A stretch of DNA of 64,000 nucleotides, from the NCBI GenBank assembly GCA_963808545.1, contig CAWEGB010000007.1, forward strand, positions 507,342 through 571,341, read 5' to 3'. The translations under genes were made by a program, and so were the position numbers. This stretch comes from JACVRW01 sp963808545 (GTDB taxonomy: Bacteria; Actinomycetota; Thermoleophilia; Solirubrobacterales; Thermoleophilaceae). The notes under the pieces are model-generated. The model was not told where the DNA came from. It searched no databases and saw nothing but the letters and a program-made list of their open reading frames with translations. Of the stretch, positions 51,721 through 61,290 are shown piece by piece (within the stretch, counting starts at the first letter, position 1; each line of letters starts with the position of its first letter).

Positions 51721-52965
51721 ATGCACCCGCAGTCCGGTTTCGAAACCCTCGAGACCTTGCGTTCCGGAGGCCGAGTGCACGTCCTCGGCGCAGGACCCGT
51801 CGGCCTCCTGATGACGGCATTGCTCCAGGGAATGGACGGTCTGTCCGTGCGGCTCTATGAGAAGCGCCGCGAGTACACCCGTACCCGGATGGTCCGGCTC
51901 GCTTCGTACCTCGTCGCGGATTCGGTCGAGGGCTACCGCGCCGACCACTCCGATGGAGACACCGTCGAGGCCGTCTTCGATCCAGAGGATCTGGCAGAGG
52001 GCGTCGCGTTCAGGCAGTCCATTCCTTCCGACCTGATGGCGCTACTTCGCCAATGGACGCGCGGTTTCTGCCCTCTCAACGAGATCGAAGGCTCACTCAG
52101 CGACCTGATCGATGCACGCGGCTCGAATCCGGTGGAGCGGACCGCGGCCGCCGTGACGGCGGAGGACGCGATCGCGATGCTCGAGCCGGGAGACGTGCTG
52201 ATCGATTGCACGGGGAGCGGGTCGCTGCTGCGAGATCACCTGGCACCCGGCTCTGGCGACGTGGACGGAGGGGCGAACACGCTGAACTTCGTAATCGAGC
52301 ACGCGCTCGTCGTCACGTTCCTGTACGGCCAGACGTATGTCTGCAACGAGTACTGCAAGTACTACAAGAACGTCGAGAACCCGCACTACAAGTTCATTCC
52401 CATGGTCCACCGCGTGTGCTACGACGGAGCCGTCAGCCACGTCACGGGCATCGTCACCATCACCGCCGACGAGTATGAGGCGATGCCGAAACAGTTCGAC
52501 GGCGAGTGGCTTCGCGGCAACTTTCCGAATGTCGCCCGGTCGATGGATCGGTTCATCGACAAGATCAAGCAGGAGACACAGGGCGAGCTGATTGGCGACC
52601 TCGAGGTCATCCGGATACCCCTCAACCTTTACCGGGCGCGTAACGCAACCAGCCGCCAGTGGGCCACGGCGGAGCCGAGTGACCACCCGTTCGTAACCAC
52701 GCCGGTTTTCCTGGCCGGCGACTCGGCGATCGGCTCTCCCTACTTTCAGTCGATCTCGCTTGGCTTCGAGTGCGCGATGTTCCTGGCGGGACTCATCGCG
52801 CAGCCGCACCTCGCACGCCACGACCTACTCCAGCGGTATGAGCTTTACATCTACAAGCAGTGGCTCCACGTGTACATGCAAAGCAAGATGATCAAGAACA
52901 ACAAGGATCTGTTCCAGGCGCTCGATGACCCGATCGCGCTCCTGGACAAATTGCACATCTACTAG
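51721..52965 (+). CDS. FAD-dependent oxidoreductase/monooxygenase-like protein
   Basis: 414 aa. FAD-binding Rossmann start RVHVLGAGPVGLLMTALL, then LYEKRREYTRTRMVRLAS (Arg after the 'xEK' ribose Glu), VLIDCTGSGSLLRDHL, and FVTTPVFLAGDSAIGSPYFQSI (GD motif) with FECAMFLAGLIA. Pattern of the phenol-hydroxylase/kynurenine-monooxygenase flavoprotein group. The central part has an unusual Tyr/Asn/Cys-rich stretch (TYVCNEYCKYYKNVENPHYK). Lower GC than neighbours, pointing to horizontal origin. Substrate unknown. 56 bases before the peroxiredoxin gene, probably one operon. Confidence 0.72.
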   Translation: MHPQSGFETLETLRSGGRVHVLGAGPVGLLMTALLQGMDGLSVRLYEKRREYTRTRMVRLASYLVADSVEGYRADHSDGDTVEAVFDPEDLAEGVAFRQSIPSDLMALLRQWTRGFCPLNEIEGSLSDLIDARGSNPVERTAAAVTAEDAIAMLEPGDVLIDCTGSGSLLRDHLAPGSGDVDGGANTLNFVIEHALVVTFLYGQTYVCNEYCKYYKNVENPHYKFIPMVHRVCYDGAVSHVTGIVTITADEYEAMPKQFDGEWLRGNFPNVARSMDRFIDKIKQETQGELIGDLEVIRIPLNLYRARNATSRQWATAEPSDHPFVTTPVFLAGDSAIGSPYFQSISLGFECAMFLAGLIAQPHLARHDLLQRYELYIYKQWLHVYMQSKMIKNNKDLFQALDDPIALLDKLHIY

Positions 52966-53021
52966 CGGAAGGCCCTGATCGGCCATGCCGATGGGCACTT
53001 CGCCCAAGCGCAGGATCAAAG

Positions 53022-53960
53022 GTGGTGACAGTGGCGCTCAGAGTCGGCCAGCCCGTTTCCGATCACAGCCTGCAGGCGTACGTCCGCGGAGAGCCCGCGC
53101 CGATTGTGTTCGAGCTCTCGAGTCACCGCGGCAGTTGGGTCGTCCTGTTCTTCTACCCGGGCGACTTCACGCTCATCTGCCCGACGGAGCTCGCGGCCTT
53201 CGCGAAACGCCACGACGACTTCATCCGCGAGGGCGCAGTGCTGCTCGCGGCGAGCACCAACAGCTGCTTCAGCCACAAGGCCTGGTTTGAGATCGATCCG
53301 CGCCTCGCCGAGGTGCGCTATCCGGTGATCGCCGACAGCCTGCGCGAGCTGAGCCATTCCTTCGGCGTGCTGCTCGAGGACGGAGCGGCGCATCGCGGCA
53401 CCTTCATCATCGACCCGGACGGCGTGCTGGTGCATATGAGCATCACCGCACACGACGTCGGTCGAAGCGTTGACGAGGTGCTGCGGGTCTTGCGCGCCTT
53501 TCGCACCGGGGCGCTGTGCCCGGCTGACTGGGCGCCAGGCGATCCGACCCTCACCAGCAAGGACGATTGGCTTGCGAAGGTGTTCCCCGACCTCATCGGC
53601 CCGGAGCTCGACTCGCTCGAGGAGAGCGCCGAAAGGGTGTCGTTCGCCCCTGGTGAGACGATCGTCGCCGAGGGCGACCCCGCGGACCGCTTCTTCGTCA
53701 TCACGAAGGGCGAGGTCGCCATCAGCCGCCGTGGCGCGGAGGGCGACGAGATCAAGCTCGCGAGGCTCGGGCGGGGGCAGTTCTTCGGCGAGGTCGGGAT
53801 CCTCGCCGAGACGCGAAGGACAGCAACCGTAAGCGCGGTGGACGACGTAGAGCTGCTCGCCTTGAGCTGGCAGAAGTTCCAGGAGACACTCGAGCGGTCG
53901 GATCGCGCGAACCGCAATTTCTCCGAGATCGCCAAGGAACGGATCGCGTTCGCGTCATGA
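53022..53960 (+). CDS. AhpC-type peroxiredoxin fused to a cyclic-nucleotide-binding domain
   Basis: 312 aa from GTG 53022. Residues 1-185: 2-Cys peroxiredoxin with FYPGDFTLICPTEL (peroxidatic Cys), STNSCFSHKAWF, and resolving Cys in GALCPADWAPGD. Residues ~195-312: cNMP-binding domain GETIVAEGDPADRFFVITKG and FGEVGILAETRRTATVSAV, which matches the phosphate-binding cassette (F-G-E-x-x-x-L-x-x-x-x-R-x-A-T/V). Such fusions would link peroxide reduction to cAMP or cGMP. A class III cyclase is encoded at 23.7-24.2 kb. Both catalytic parts look intact. Confidence 0.88.
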   Translation: MVTVALRVGQPVSDHSLQAYVRGEPAPIVFELSSHRGSWVVLFFYPGDFTLICPTELAAFAKRHDDFIREGAVLLAASTNSCFSHKAWFEIDPRLAEVRYPVIADSLRELSHSFGVLLEDGAAHRGTFIIDPDGVLVHMSITAHDVGRSVDEVLRVLRAFRTGALCPADWAPGDPTLTSKDDWLAKVFPDLIGPELDSLEESAERVSFAPGETIVAEGDPADRFFVITKGEVAISRRGAEGDEIKLARLGRGQFFGEVGILAETRRTATVSAVDDVELLALSWQKFQETLERSDRANRNFSEIAKERIAFAS

Positions 53961-54449
53961 GCCTGGGCGTCTGTTCGCTTGGGCGCGCCTCGTCACCGCT
54001 TCCGTCACAAGGCAGTCGTCACCACAGAGACGCGCGCGGGCTCTTGGTGGCCGAGGACCTGCAGGCCGTTGATCACCGGCGCGGAACTTGACGATTTCGA
54101 ACGGGCCTTGCCATCATCGATGACAGTCGGTGACCAAAGAGTGACATTCGACTGACCTTCGACACCGTAGAAAGTCACCTGAATGTCACGGAAAAGTCAG
54201 CGTTTGTCATCGCCCGATCCCGCTTGTAGAGCCGAATCTGGTGTGACACGCGCTGACCAAACCGCTGACAGCTGAGCTGTCGAGGGTGACAGGCTGAGGC
54301 GCTGGTTCACCGGGTTCAAGTATCCGCGTGATGTCCGCGCCTCGACCGGGCCGGAGCTCGGCTTCAATGGCGACCCTGTCTAGACCAGCGTCTGGGAACA
54401 GCGTCTGTGCCTCTACGCCCCGTTGTTGCTGCGTTAGGCTGTCCGGCGG
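53961..54449. other. Gene-free stretch with TGTCA/TGAC iterons
   Basis: Includes GTCACCTGAATGTCACGG, AAAAGTCAGCGTTTGTCATC (54173-54212) and TGAGCTGTCGAGGGTGACA (about 54270-54289), which match the block after nrdJ at 49991 in the same orientation. No open frame of credible coding character. Probably the right border of the 50-54 kb accessory block. Confidence 0.5.
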
Positions 54450-55337
54450 ATGAGATGCGTTGGGCTCGCGCTGTTGATCCTGGCTCTTACGCCCGCTAGC
54501 GCCGCGGCTCAGGCGGCGAGCGATTCATCGACGGGTGACCGCGTGGTGATCACCGGTCCGGTCACGATCGACCGCGGCGAGACCGCCGACGATGTGGTGG
54601 TGATCGATGGTGACGTGTCGGTTGCGGGGAGGGTCCGCGGGGATCTAGTCGTGGTGAGCGGGAAGCTGAGGATCTCGGGGACAGTGGACGGTGACGTGGC
54701 TGCCGTCGCCGAACGCGCGACGCTCGCGCCCGGCGCCCGTGTCGGGGGCGACCTCATCTACGGCGACGAGCGGCCGCTGGTGCCCGCCGGGGCGACGGTC
54801 GAAGGCGATATCGACCGCGTGAGCGTCGATGAGATCACCGACCCAGCGGGCTTCATCGGAGCGGCCGCGCTATGGATCGCCGTTTCCGTGTCCGCGCTGA
54901 TTCTCGGGCTGCTGCTCCTGTGGCTGGCGCCGCGTGCGCTGGAAGCCGCCTTCGCGGCGGCGAGCTCCAGCATCGGCGCGGTGATCGGCTGGGGTTTGCT
55001 GCTGTTCTTCGGCCTGCCGATTCTCGCCGTGATCGCCCTGGTGACGCTCGTTGGAATTCCGCTCGGGGTGGCGTTGCTGCTCGCGCTGCTGCCGCTGTAC
55101 GCAATCGGATATACCACGAGCGCTTGGCTTCTCGGCCGTCGCCTCGTCGGCCCGCCGCGAGGACGTGTGCTCGCCTTTCTCGCTGGGCTAGCCATCCTGC
55201 GGGTGCTGGCGATCATCCCCATCGTCGGCGGAATCGTATGGTTCGCCGCCACGGTGGTCGGCCTCGGCGCACTGCTGGTGGCTACCTGGCGAGCGCGGCG
55301 CGACTACCCCGAGCGAGCCCGCCCCGCGCCGGTCTGA
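54450..55337 (+). CDS. Bactofilin-like beta-helix domain fused to a membrane part
   Basis: 295 aa. Signal peptide MRCVGLALLILALTPASAAAQA, then short beta-solenoid repeats (DVVVIDGDVSVAGRVRGDLV, VSGKLRISGTVDGDVAAV, TLAPGARVGGDLIYGD), typical of polymer-forming bactofilin/DUF8173-type proteins. The C-terminal half has about five membrane helices (AALWIAVSVSALILGLLLLWL, GWGLLLFFGLPILAVIALVT, VALLLALLPLYAIGY and more). Cell-envelope scaffold role inferred. Complete. Confidence 0.72.
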   Translation: MRCVGLALLILALTPASAAAQAASDSSTGDRVVITGPVTIDRGETADDVVVIDGDVSVAGRVRGDLVVVSGKLRISGTVDGDVAAVAERATLAPGARVGGDLIYGDERPLVPAGATVEGDIDRVSVDEITDPAGFIGAAALWIAVSVSALILGLLLLWLAPRALEAAFAAASSSIGAVIGWGLLLFFGLPILAVIALVTLVGIPLGVALLLALLPLYAIGYTTSAWLLGRRLVGPPRGRVLAFLAGLAILRVLAIIPIVGGIVWFAATVVGLGALLVATWRARRDYPERARPAPV

Positions 55338-55779
55338 ACGCGCTCTCGGGAGCGAAGCGCTCGAAGCGGTTGTCCGTGGGCACGGGAGGCCGGACGAAGT
55401 GCAGCGAACTCCTGAAGGGCGCCGCTAGCAAGCGTCGCCCCTTGGGTCCTAAACGAGGGTGGCCGGAGGACAGCTGAGCGCGACGAGAACGCAGCCGTCC
55501 GCCATTCGCGCGACGGAGGTGATGGCCGTTTTCGGAGCCCACCCGGAGAACGGATCCAGCGCGCTCCTCGTGGAACTACTGCTCTGCATGGACAGCGACA
55601 GCGCGACGGTGGCCGAGAGGGACGGCGCAGGACTGCTCGTGTCCGGCGTAAAGGAGCCGCGCCGCCAACGCTGCTCCTCTTGCACCCGAACCGGGAGGCC
55701 GGACAGCGCCGACGGTCCCGCCCGCAACCGCATCGCGCAGCCGTTGCGCAAGTCGCCGCCCAGCGACGCTACTGATGGA
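55338..55779. other. Stretch without a supportable gene
   Basis: Open frames on both strands here (for example 55449-55751 minus and 55459-56040 plus) have weak coding character and no domain match. I see no tRNA, repeat or strong hairpin. Confidence 0.4.
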
Positions 55780-56109
55780 TCAGGTTCCCGGTGGGCGGTA
55801 GTCGACCGCCTCGACCGAGCGATTCGCAGCGTCGTCGACCTGCTCGGGGGTAAGCAGAACGGTCGTCCTGGTGGTCGCGCCTCCGGCCGAGTCGACGGAC
55901 AGCGCGACCGCAGCCGCAGCCTCGTTGTCGGGCAGGTCCACGATCACGACCGCGTCGTGATCGCCGAACGCGAAGTAGAACACGTCGAGCTGTCCGCCCA
56001 GGCTCTTGGCGGTATGCGCCACCGCGTCGCGCCGACTTGATCCGCCCTTGGTCCGAACGCCCTCAACGCCCTCATGGGTGTACGTCGCCTCAATGAGGTA
56101 CTTCGGCAT
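55780..56109 (-). CDS. GYD domain protein
   Basis: 109 aa from ATG 56109 (MPKYLIEATYTHEGVEGVR), with GGAAGG upstream. Family features: a ferredoxin-like start, LGGQLDVFYFAFGDHDAVVIVDLPDNEAAA, and TTRTTVLLTPEQVDDA. GYD proteins (PF08734) are small, widespread and of unknown function. The gene lies convergent-adjacent to nothing; the haloperoxidase-like gene is upstream on the same strand. Confidence 0.85.
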   Translation of the reverse strand: MPKYLIEATYTHEGVEGVRTKGGSSRRDAVAHTAKSLGGQLDVFYFAFGDHDAVVIVDLPDNEAAAAVALSVDSAGGATTRTTVLLTPEQVDDAANRSVEAVDYRPPGT

Positions 56110-56245
56110 GAGCACCTTCCTTTGGATTGGGTAACGCGAACCATCCCACGCCTGCGAAGCGCCCACAACGTGTTGCTCCTTCTGACCCACGACGATGCCT
56201 CGGGCGCGCCCTGGCGCTGTATGGCGCCAGGGGCGCGCACCGCGG

Positions 56246-57559
56246 TCAGCGGAAGGCGTGCCGGTTGCCCCAGTGGGCGACGTTTCTCCCGATCTTCGCG
56301 CCCTCCGTGTCGGCGAATCGGAAGTGGATGCCGGACCAGATGCGGGCTTCGACGATGTCGTCTCGCATCTGCGAGAAGCTCGTGAACTGTCGCGTCACGC
56401 CGCCGGGGGTGGTGCCGCTGTACGTCGCCCGGTCCCGGCCGTAGAAGTCCTGCATCGTGTGCACGACGGCGCTGCCGAACGTTGATAGCCCGCTCGGGTG
56501 CTCGGGGTAGGGCGGGTTCGCGATCAGCGCCGTCCAGTTGGGGTCGGCCTTGGTGGCGCGGTTGCCGTCGCTCGCCGCCTCCCGGATCGCGTGGAACGGC
56601 CGCCAGAAGCTGTACTGGGCCTTGTCGCGCCAGGTGACGATCAGCGCGTCGGCGGCGTTCGTGTACACGCGCGCGAGCAGCCGGGCGTGGTCGGCCAGGC
56701 TGCCGCCCTGGGTGTCCGCGACCGAGCGGATGATGCTCGACATCGTCGCGGTCGCGTTGGTCAGGCCCCAGTACTCGGCCGCCGCCGTCTGGTCGGCCGT
56801 CCGGGTCGGGCTGGTCGCCGACCCGATCGCCTTCACCTCCTTGAAGTCAGCCGCATACGCCCGCGAGCCGAGGCGGTGGGGTGGCCGGCCGCGGAACAGG
56901 TCTGCGTCGCGCAGCACGAACGGTGTGACGTCCTTGAGCCAGGCCGCCGGGTCAGTCACCGTCGCCGGCGGCACCAGCCGCCAGCCGCCCGGCAGGGTCG
57001 ACTCCGCGAAGCGGAACGGGCCGAAGCGACCGTCCCCGGCGCGCGCCGCGAGCAACTTGGTCGCGGCGGCTACGCCCGTGGCGATCCCGCCGGCCTTCGC
57101 CCGCCCATCCGGGATCGGCAGGAGCGTCGCCTGGTAGGCGGCCTCGATCACGGGCATGCGGGCGGCGGGAATCCCGAGCCCGCCGTTGACGAGCACATGA
57201 CGCGCCGCGGCCGCGACGGCGGCGTCCTGTGAGTACCAACGCTTGGCCCTGGGCGAGGAGACGTACGGCTCGTGGCAGCGGTCGATCGCGTTGACCGCGT
57301 CGTAGACAGCGCCGTGGACCATCGCCAGGTGCGCAGTCGAGACCGCCCCCTGGCCGGCGCCCGGGGGCGTCGCCGTGCCGGGCGACTGCAGCGCCGCGGC
57401 GGCGACCTGGTTCCAGTCGGTGACGGTGTCCGCGCGGGCCGGAGCGGCCATCGCGAGCACCGAGAACACGGCGAACACGCCGAACGCCGTCAGGGCGAGC
57501 AGCGAACGCCGGCGCCACATCGGGTGCACCGAGTTACGACACGCGAAACCGTGCATCAT
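56246..57559 (-). CDS. Vanadium-dependent haloperoxidase/PAP2-like secreted enzyme
   Basis: 437 aa. Signal peptide RRRSLLALTAFGVFAVFSVLAMAAPARA. The vanadate/phosphate site is spread as in VCPO: WRDKAQYSFWRPFHAIRE (Lys, Arg), PPYPEHPSGLSTFGSAV (Ser-Gly; the usual His after SG is replaced by Leu, but EHPSG keeps a His), and RIWSGIHFRFADTEG (Arg, His ligand). Secreted haloperoxidases use H2O2; acid phosphatases share the fold. The modified PSGH motif makes halide oxidation uncertain. Likely start ATG 57559 (MMHGFACRNSV). Confidence 0.78.
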   Translation of the reverse strand: MMHGFACRNSVHPMWRRRSLLALTAFGVFAVFSVLAMAAPARADTVTDWNQVAAAALQSPGTATPPGAGQGAVSTAHLAMVHGAVYDAVNAIDRCHEPYVSSPRAKRWYSQDAAVAAAARHVLVNGGLGIPAARMPVIEAAYQATLLPIPDGRAKAGGIATGVAAATKLLAARAGDGRFGPFRFAESTLPGGWRLVPPATVTDPAAWLKDVTPFVLRDADLFRGRPPHRLGSRAYAADFKEVKAIGSATSPTRTADQTAAAEYWGLTNATATMSSIIRSVADTQGGSLADHARLLARVYTNAADALIVTWRDKAQYSFWRPFHAIREAASDGNRATKADPNWTALIANPPYPEHPSGLSTFGSAVVHTMQDFYGRDRATYSGTTPGGVTRQFTSFSQMRDDIVEARIWSGIHFRFADTEGAKIGRNVAHWGNRHAFR

Positions 57560-57744
57560 CAGCTCCTCATCCGTAGACCGGGCCAGAGCCAGCGGCGCCG
57601 GTTGATAAGCAGTCAGACCCCGATAGCCGATACCGTATACGCTACCGCGATTTCGATGCCACTATCTCAATCCACCCGCTGGTTGTCAACACTGTCGTCG
57701 CTTGAGCCCGCGGGCGTGGCCACGGGCTGGCTAGAGTTCCGCCC

Positions 57745-58032
57745 GTGGCGCTACACGCGACGACGATCCGCTTCGCAGACCGCGCCTATACGACGATTGC
57801 TCGCGCAGCAGATTCGCAGGGGATCAGCGTCTCACAGTACGTCCGGGAGGCGGCCCTGATCCGCGCGGTCCTCGACGAGTTGGACTCCGCCGAGGAGGCG
57901 CTCCACACCGCCCACGACCTGCTCGCCATCGCCCGCGAAGTCCGCCGCCTCGCCGAAGTCGACCCGCCCGGGCCGCCGCGGGCGAACGCAGGCCGCCAAC
58001 GTTCCGCTCCTAGGAACGCGCCGGCCGGCTAG
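57745..58032 (+). CDS. Ribbon-helix-helix-type small DNA-binding protein
   Basis: 95 aa from GTG 57745 (VALHATTIRFADRAYTTIAR). Strand TTIRFADR followed by AADSQGISVSQYVREAAL is the RHH (CopG/Arc-like) pattern, then a helical extension. Antitoxin-like proteins share this form, but no toxin gene adjoins it. Target DNA unknown; the spacer to the divergent haloperoxidase gene holds a GTATAC-centred near-palindrome (about 57637) that could be its site. Confidence 0.6.
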   Translation: MALHATTIRFADRAYTTIARAADSQGISVSQYVREAALIRAVLDELDSAEEALHTAHDLLAIAREVRRLAEVDPPGPPRANAGRQRSAPRNAPAG

Positions 58033-59753
58033 GACCGCGGGCGGCGGACGAGGACGATCGTCCTGCGAGCCGGGCCGAGCCTCGTCCCGATCTGCGAGCG
58101 AGCGGTGACGGTCACTTTCGCCCGTACGCGCCTGCCACGACGAAGCGCCTTGAACGCTGCCCGCCGCGCTCGGGGGGTGATCCTTAAACGCAAGGTCACG
58201 CGCCGGGCCCGCGCCGACTTCCTCGCGGGCTTGAGCGTGAAGACCTTTCTGCGCTTGCCCCGCTTGCCCCGCTTGACGACGAGCTTGCCGCGCGCCCGCA
58301 CGCTCAGGCACCGAGTGCACGACACTCTGACCACCACGCGCCTGCGGAGCCGTTGGCGCTTCTTGGTGCGGGTGAGGGCCAACCTACCGGCGCGCCCTCC
58401 CGTGCCGCCCGGCGGCTGAGCCATGGGCGGCGTCAGCCGCAGCACGACCGGCGCCCCGGCCAGCTCGACCGGGATCCGCTTCGGGTCAGTCCAACGGGCC
58501 CGCTCGGCGTTCGATTCGACCGGATCGAAGCGCTGGGCCAGCGCGAGCGGCTCGCCGAGCACCACGTCGAGCTGATCGGCTGCCGGGAAGAGGTCGCGAC
58601 GTGCGAGCCGATCCCAGACGCTCACCTCGCGCCACAGCACGAGCGCGAACGTGCCGTCCGCTGAGCGCAGCAACAGCTGGCGAAGGTCGGGCGGCGCGCC
58701 GTGGAGGCCAAGGCGAAGGGCGCCCGGAGATGGGACCGGCGCCGAGCCGCCGCCTGCGGCCCGGAGGAGGTTGCGAAGCGCGAGGAAGGCGGGCTTGGGA
58801 GACAGGTCGGCCCGGAGAAGCCCGAACGAGTTCTCCAGGAGAGAGACTCCGCGCGCTTGGCGCTCGGTTTCCGACCACGCGTCCGCCAGTTCGTAGATGT
58901 AGGTGCGCTCCACGCCGCCTCGAAAACCCTCGAGTGCGAGCCGCGGGGTGTAGATGCCGATCGCCCGCTCGGAGGTGGGGTGATGACCGCTCGTCGTCGC
59001 GAGGTCGGAGTGGTATCCGACCTCGGTGGCCACGATCGGCTTGCTTCCGGAGGTGGGCGCCGCGCGCCCGCGCTCGACGTCGAGGTTGTGGAGCGGCGTG
59101 CCGCCGCCGGGGTACGGATGCATGTTGCCGCGGTCGAGGGTTGAGGACAGATCGCCTAGCAGCGGCCGGTTTGTGTGGTGCACCAAAGCGGGTCCGAACA
59201 CCGGTAGGTGCGCCAGCCGGGAATCGCTCTTGACGCGCGAATACAGCTGCTGCTGGTAGACGCGCGTCTCCCCGAGCCAGTCCGAGACACCGGCCTCTAC
59301 GTCGGGCTCGTTGGGCGCCTCGACCGAGACCACCGCACGGCGCAGGCGGCTCCCGATGGCCTCCATGTTCTCGTGCATGCGCGCGGCGCCGTCCTTGAGG
59401 TCACCGGCGATCAGGTGCGCCCTGATGCCGGCGGCGGCCAGCGTCTGCAGCCGCGCGATCTGGTTCTGGCAGGGCGCGCACAGACCGTCGCGTACGTAGC
59501 GCACGCCCAGCTCGCGCAGGCGCGCCAGGATCACGTCGAAGCGGTCGTACGAGGAGCCGCCGAACAGCAGGTGCACGTTCACACCAAGCGAGTCGCCGAA
59601 GGCCCGCGCCGACTGCGCCGGCACAGCGGGCAGGTTCGGGTAGGGGCTTCCGCCCTGCGCGGCTGCAGGCGAAGGCTGCCATCCCCAGGCGACTAGCGAG
59701 AGGATGGAGGCGATCAACAGGCGGCGAGCGATGAAGCCGGAGGATGACAGCAC
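58029..59753 (-). CDS. Secreted glycoside-hydrolase-like (clan A) protein with basic C-terminal domain
   Basis: 574 aa. Signal peptide LLIASILSLVAWGWQPSPAAAQ. TIM-barrel part with GVNVHLLFGGSSYDRFDVIL, VRYVRDGLCAPCQ, acid/base in VVSVEAPNEPDVEAGV (NEP motif) and nucleophile in KPIVATEVGYHS (TEVGY), i.e. both catalytic Glu of GH-A clan enzymes. The C-terminal ~110 residues are very basic and Arg/Lys-rich (RGKLVVKRGKRGKRRK, RVTLRLRITPRARR), an actinobacterial exported domain that may bind the cell wall or polyanions. Family (GH5, GH39 or similar) not certain. 27 bases from the kinase gene. Confidence 0.7.
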   Translation of the reverse strand: MLSSSGFIARRLLIASILSLVAWGWQPSPAAAQGGSPYPNLPAVPAQSARAFGDSLGVNVHLLFGGSSYDRFDVILARLRELGVRYVRDGLCAPCQNQIARLQTLAAAGIRAHLIAGDLKDGAARMHENMEAIGSRLRRAVVSVEAPNEPDVEAGVSDWLGETRVYQQQLYSRVKSDSRLAHLPVFGPALVHHTNRPLLGDLSSTLDRGNMHPYPGGGTPLHNLDVERGRAAPTSGSKPIVATEVGYHSDLATTSGHHPTSERAIGIYTPRLALEGFRGGVERTYIYELADAWSETERQARGVSLLENSFGLLRADLSPKPAFLALRNLLRAAGGGSAPVPSPGALRLGLHGAPPDLRQLLLRSADGTFALVLWREVSVWDRLARRDLFPAADQLDVVLGEPLALAQRFDPVESNAERARWTDPKRIPVELAGAPVVLRLTPPMAQPPGGTGGRAGRLALTRTKKRQRLRRRVVVRVSCTRCLSVRARGKLVVKRGKRGKRRKVFTLKPARKSARARRVTLRLRITPRARRAAFKALRRGRRVRAKVTVTARSQIGTRLGPARRTIVLVRRPRS

Positions 59754-59780
59754 TCCTCGCCGCTGACCGCTTTTGCAGAC

Positions 59781-61272
59781 TTAGGCGCGCACGGGCAGGC
59801 GAGCGCGAACGGTGGTCCCGTGCGCCGGCCGGGCTCTCCACCTCGAGGGCGCCGTCCAGGGCGCCGACGCGGTCGGCCAGCCCGCGCAGGCCTGAGCCGC
59901 CGGACACGTCGGCGCCGCCGGTCCCGTCGTCTGCGACCTCGACGCACAGCAGACCGTCTCGGCGCTCCACGCGCACGACCGCCATCCCGGCGCGCGCGTG
60001 GCGGGCCACGTTGGTCAGCGCCTCCGACACGACGAAGTAGGCCGCGGCCTCCACAGCCTCCGGCGCTCGTTCGGCCTCCCTGGCCTCGACCGTGACGGGC
60101 AGCGGCGCCCGCTTCGCCAACGCCTCCAGCGCGGCCACGAGCCCACGGTCGGTGAGCACCGGCGGGTGGATGCCGCGGGCCAGCTCACGCAGCTCCTCGG
60201 TCGCGTCGGCCAGCTCGTGCGCGGCCTCGTCGAGTAGCCCGGTCGCACCCGCGGGATCACTCTGCAGCTTCGAGCGCACCAGCCGCAGCTGGAGCGCTAC
60301 GGCGACGAGGCGCTGCTGCGCGCCGTCGTGCAGGTCGCGTTCCACGCGGCGGCGCTCGGCGTAGCCCGCTTCCACGATGCGGGCCCGCGACTCGCGCAGC
60401 TCGTCCAGGCGCGCCTGCAGCTCGGCGTCGAGGCGCACGTTCTCGTCGGCCACTACATCGGCCTCCCAGAGCTTGGAGCGCAGCACGCCCAGCAGGAACG
60501 CGTAGGGCACCGTCGCGAGCACCGCCAGAGCGGCGGCGAAGAGGTAATCGTCGAAATTGCCCTCCTCCGGTGCCACGTTGGTGGCCAGCACCGCGATTAC
60601 CAGCAGCAGCGTCGCACCGCCCGCCCACCAGACCGGCGCATCGCGAACCCGATCGTTCGGGTCGCGGGACTCGCGACGGCGGCGCACCAGTCGCCAGATC
60701 AGCGCGCCGAGGACGACCGCGGCGAGTGCGCTCTGGATCGTGACGAGCACGTCGAGCAGGTCCTGGTTGTTCCAGACCAGCAACGGGTTGTCCGGGCAGT
60801 CCGGGCAGTCGTCGGACACCGCCGGATCGAAGAACAGGATTCCGATCGGCGGCGCGACCGTGGTCACGAGGTAGCCGAGCCCCACGAACACGCGATCCGA
60901 GCGGCGCTGCAGCCGGCCACTCGGGAACGCGAACAGAAGGTGGGTGAGGATGGCGAACGGGAGCCCGTTCAGCAGCGTCCCGGCGATGAACACGCCGGCC
61001 ACGTTCGAGGCCGACAGGCCGGCGAGCACCCAGCTGAACGCGAGCGCGACCATCAGCGGCCCGGTCAGGTTGTCCGGGCGGCGGTCCCATGCGTACAGGC
61101 CCGTGCCGAGAAACGACCAGGCCACGAGCAGCGACAGTCCCGCCATCAGACCCCTGAGGTTGGTGTGGTCGCTGGTGGCGATCACCACCGTCATCGGGAT
61201 GCCGATGACGACCCCCGCCACGCCCAGCCCGATCAGGGCACGGCGAAGGGGATTCATGGGTCGCGCGGTCAC
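59781..61272 (-). CDS. Orphan NarL-type sensor histidine kinase (frameshift at C-terminus)
   Basis: ~497 aa. Eight or so membrane helices in residues 1-260 (for example VAGVVIGIPMTVVIATS, LLVAWSFLGTGLYA, NVAGVFIAGTLLNGLPFAIL), a CPDCPD loop, then HisKA_3 with RRRVERDLHDGAQQRLVAVA (phospho-His) and HATPase N box SEALTNVARHAR, G box VADDGTGGADVSGGSGLRGLADR. The final strand GTTVRARLPVRA and TAA at 59781 come in another frame; removing one base near 59820 joins them. No response-regulator gene is adjacent. Confidence 0.85.
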
Positions 61273-61290
61273 CCTGCCGTAATTGTCGTG

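Noticed and set aside
55459..56040. 193-aa plus frame antisense to the GYD gene
   Set aside because: The GYD gene is convincing; this frame has no family pattern.
57272..57859. Plus frame across the haloperoxidase signal region
   Set aside because: Overlaps two supported genes and lacks a ribosome site or domain.
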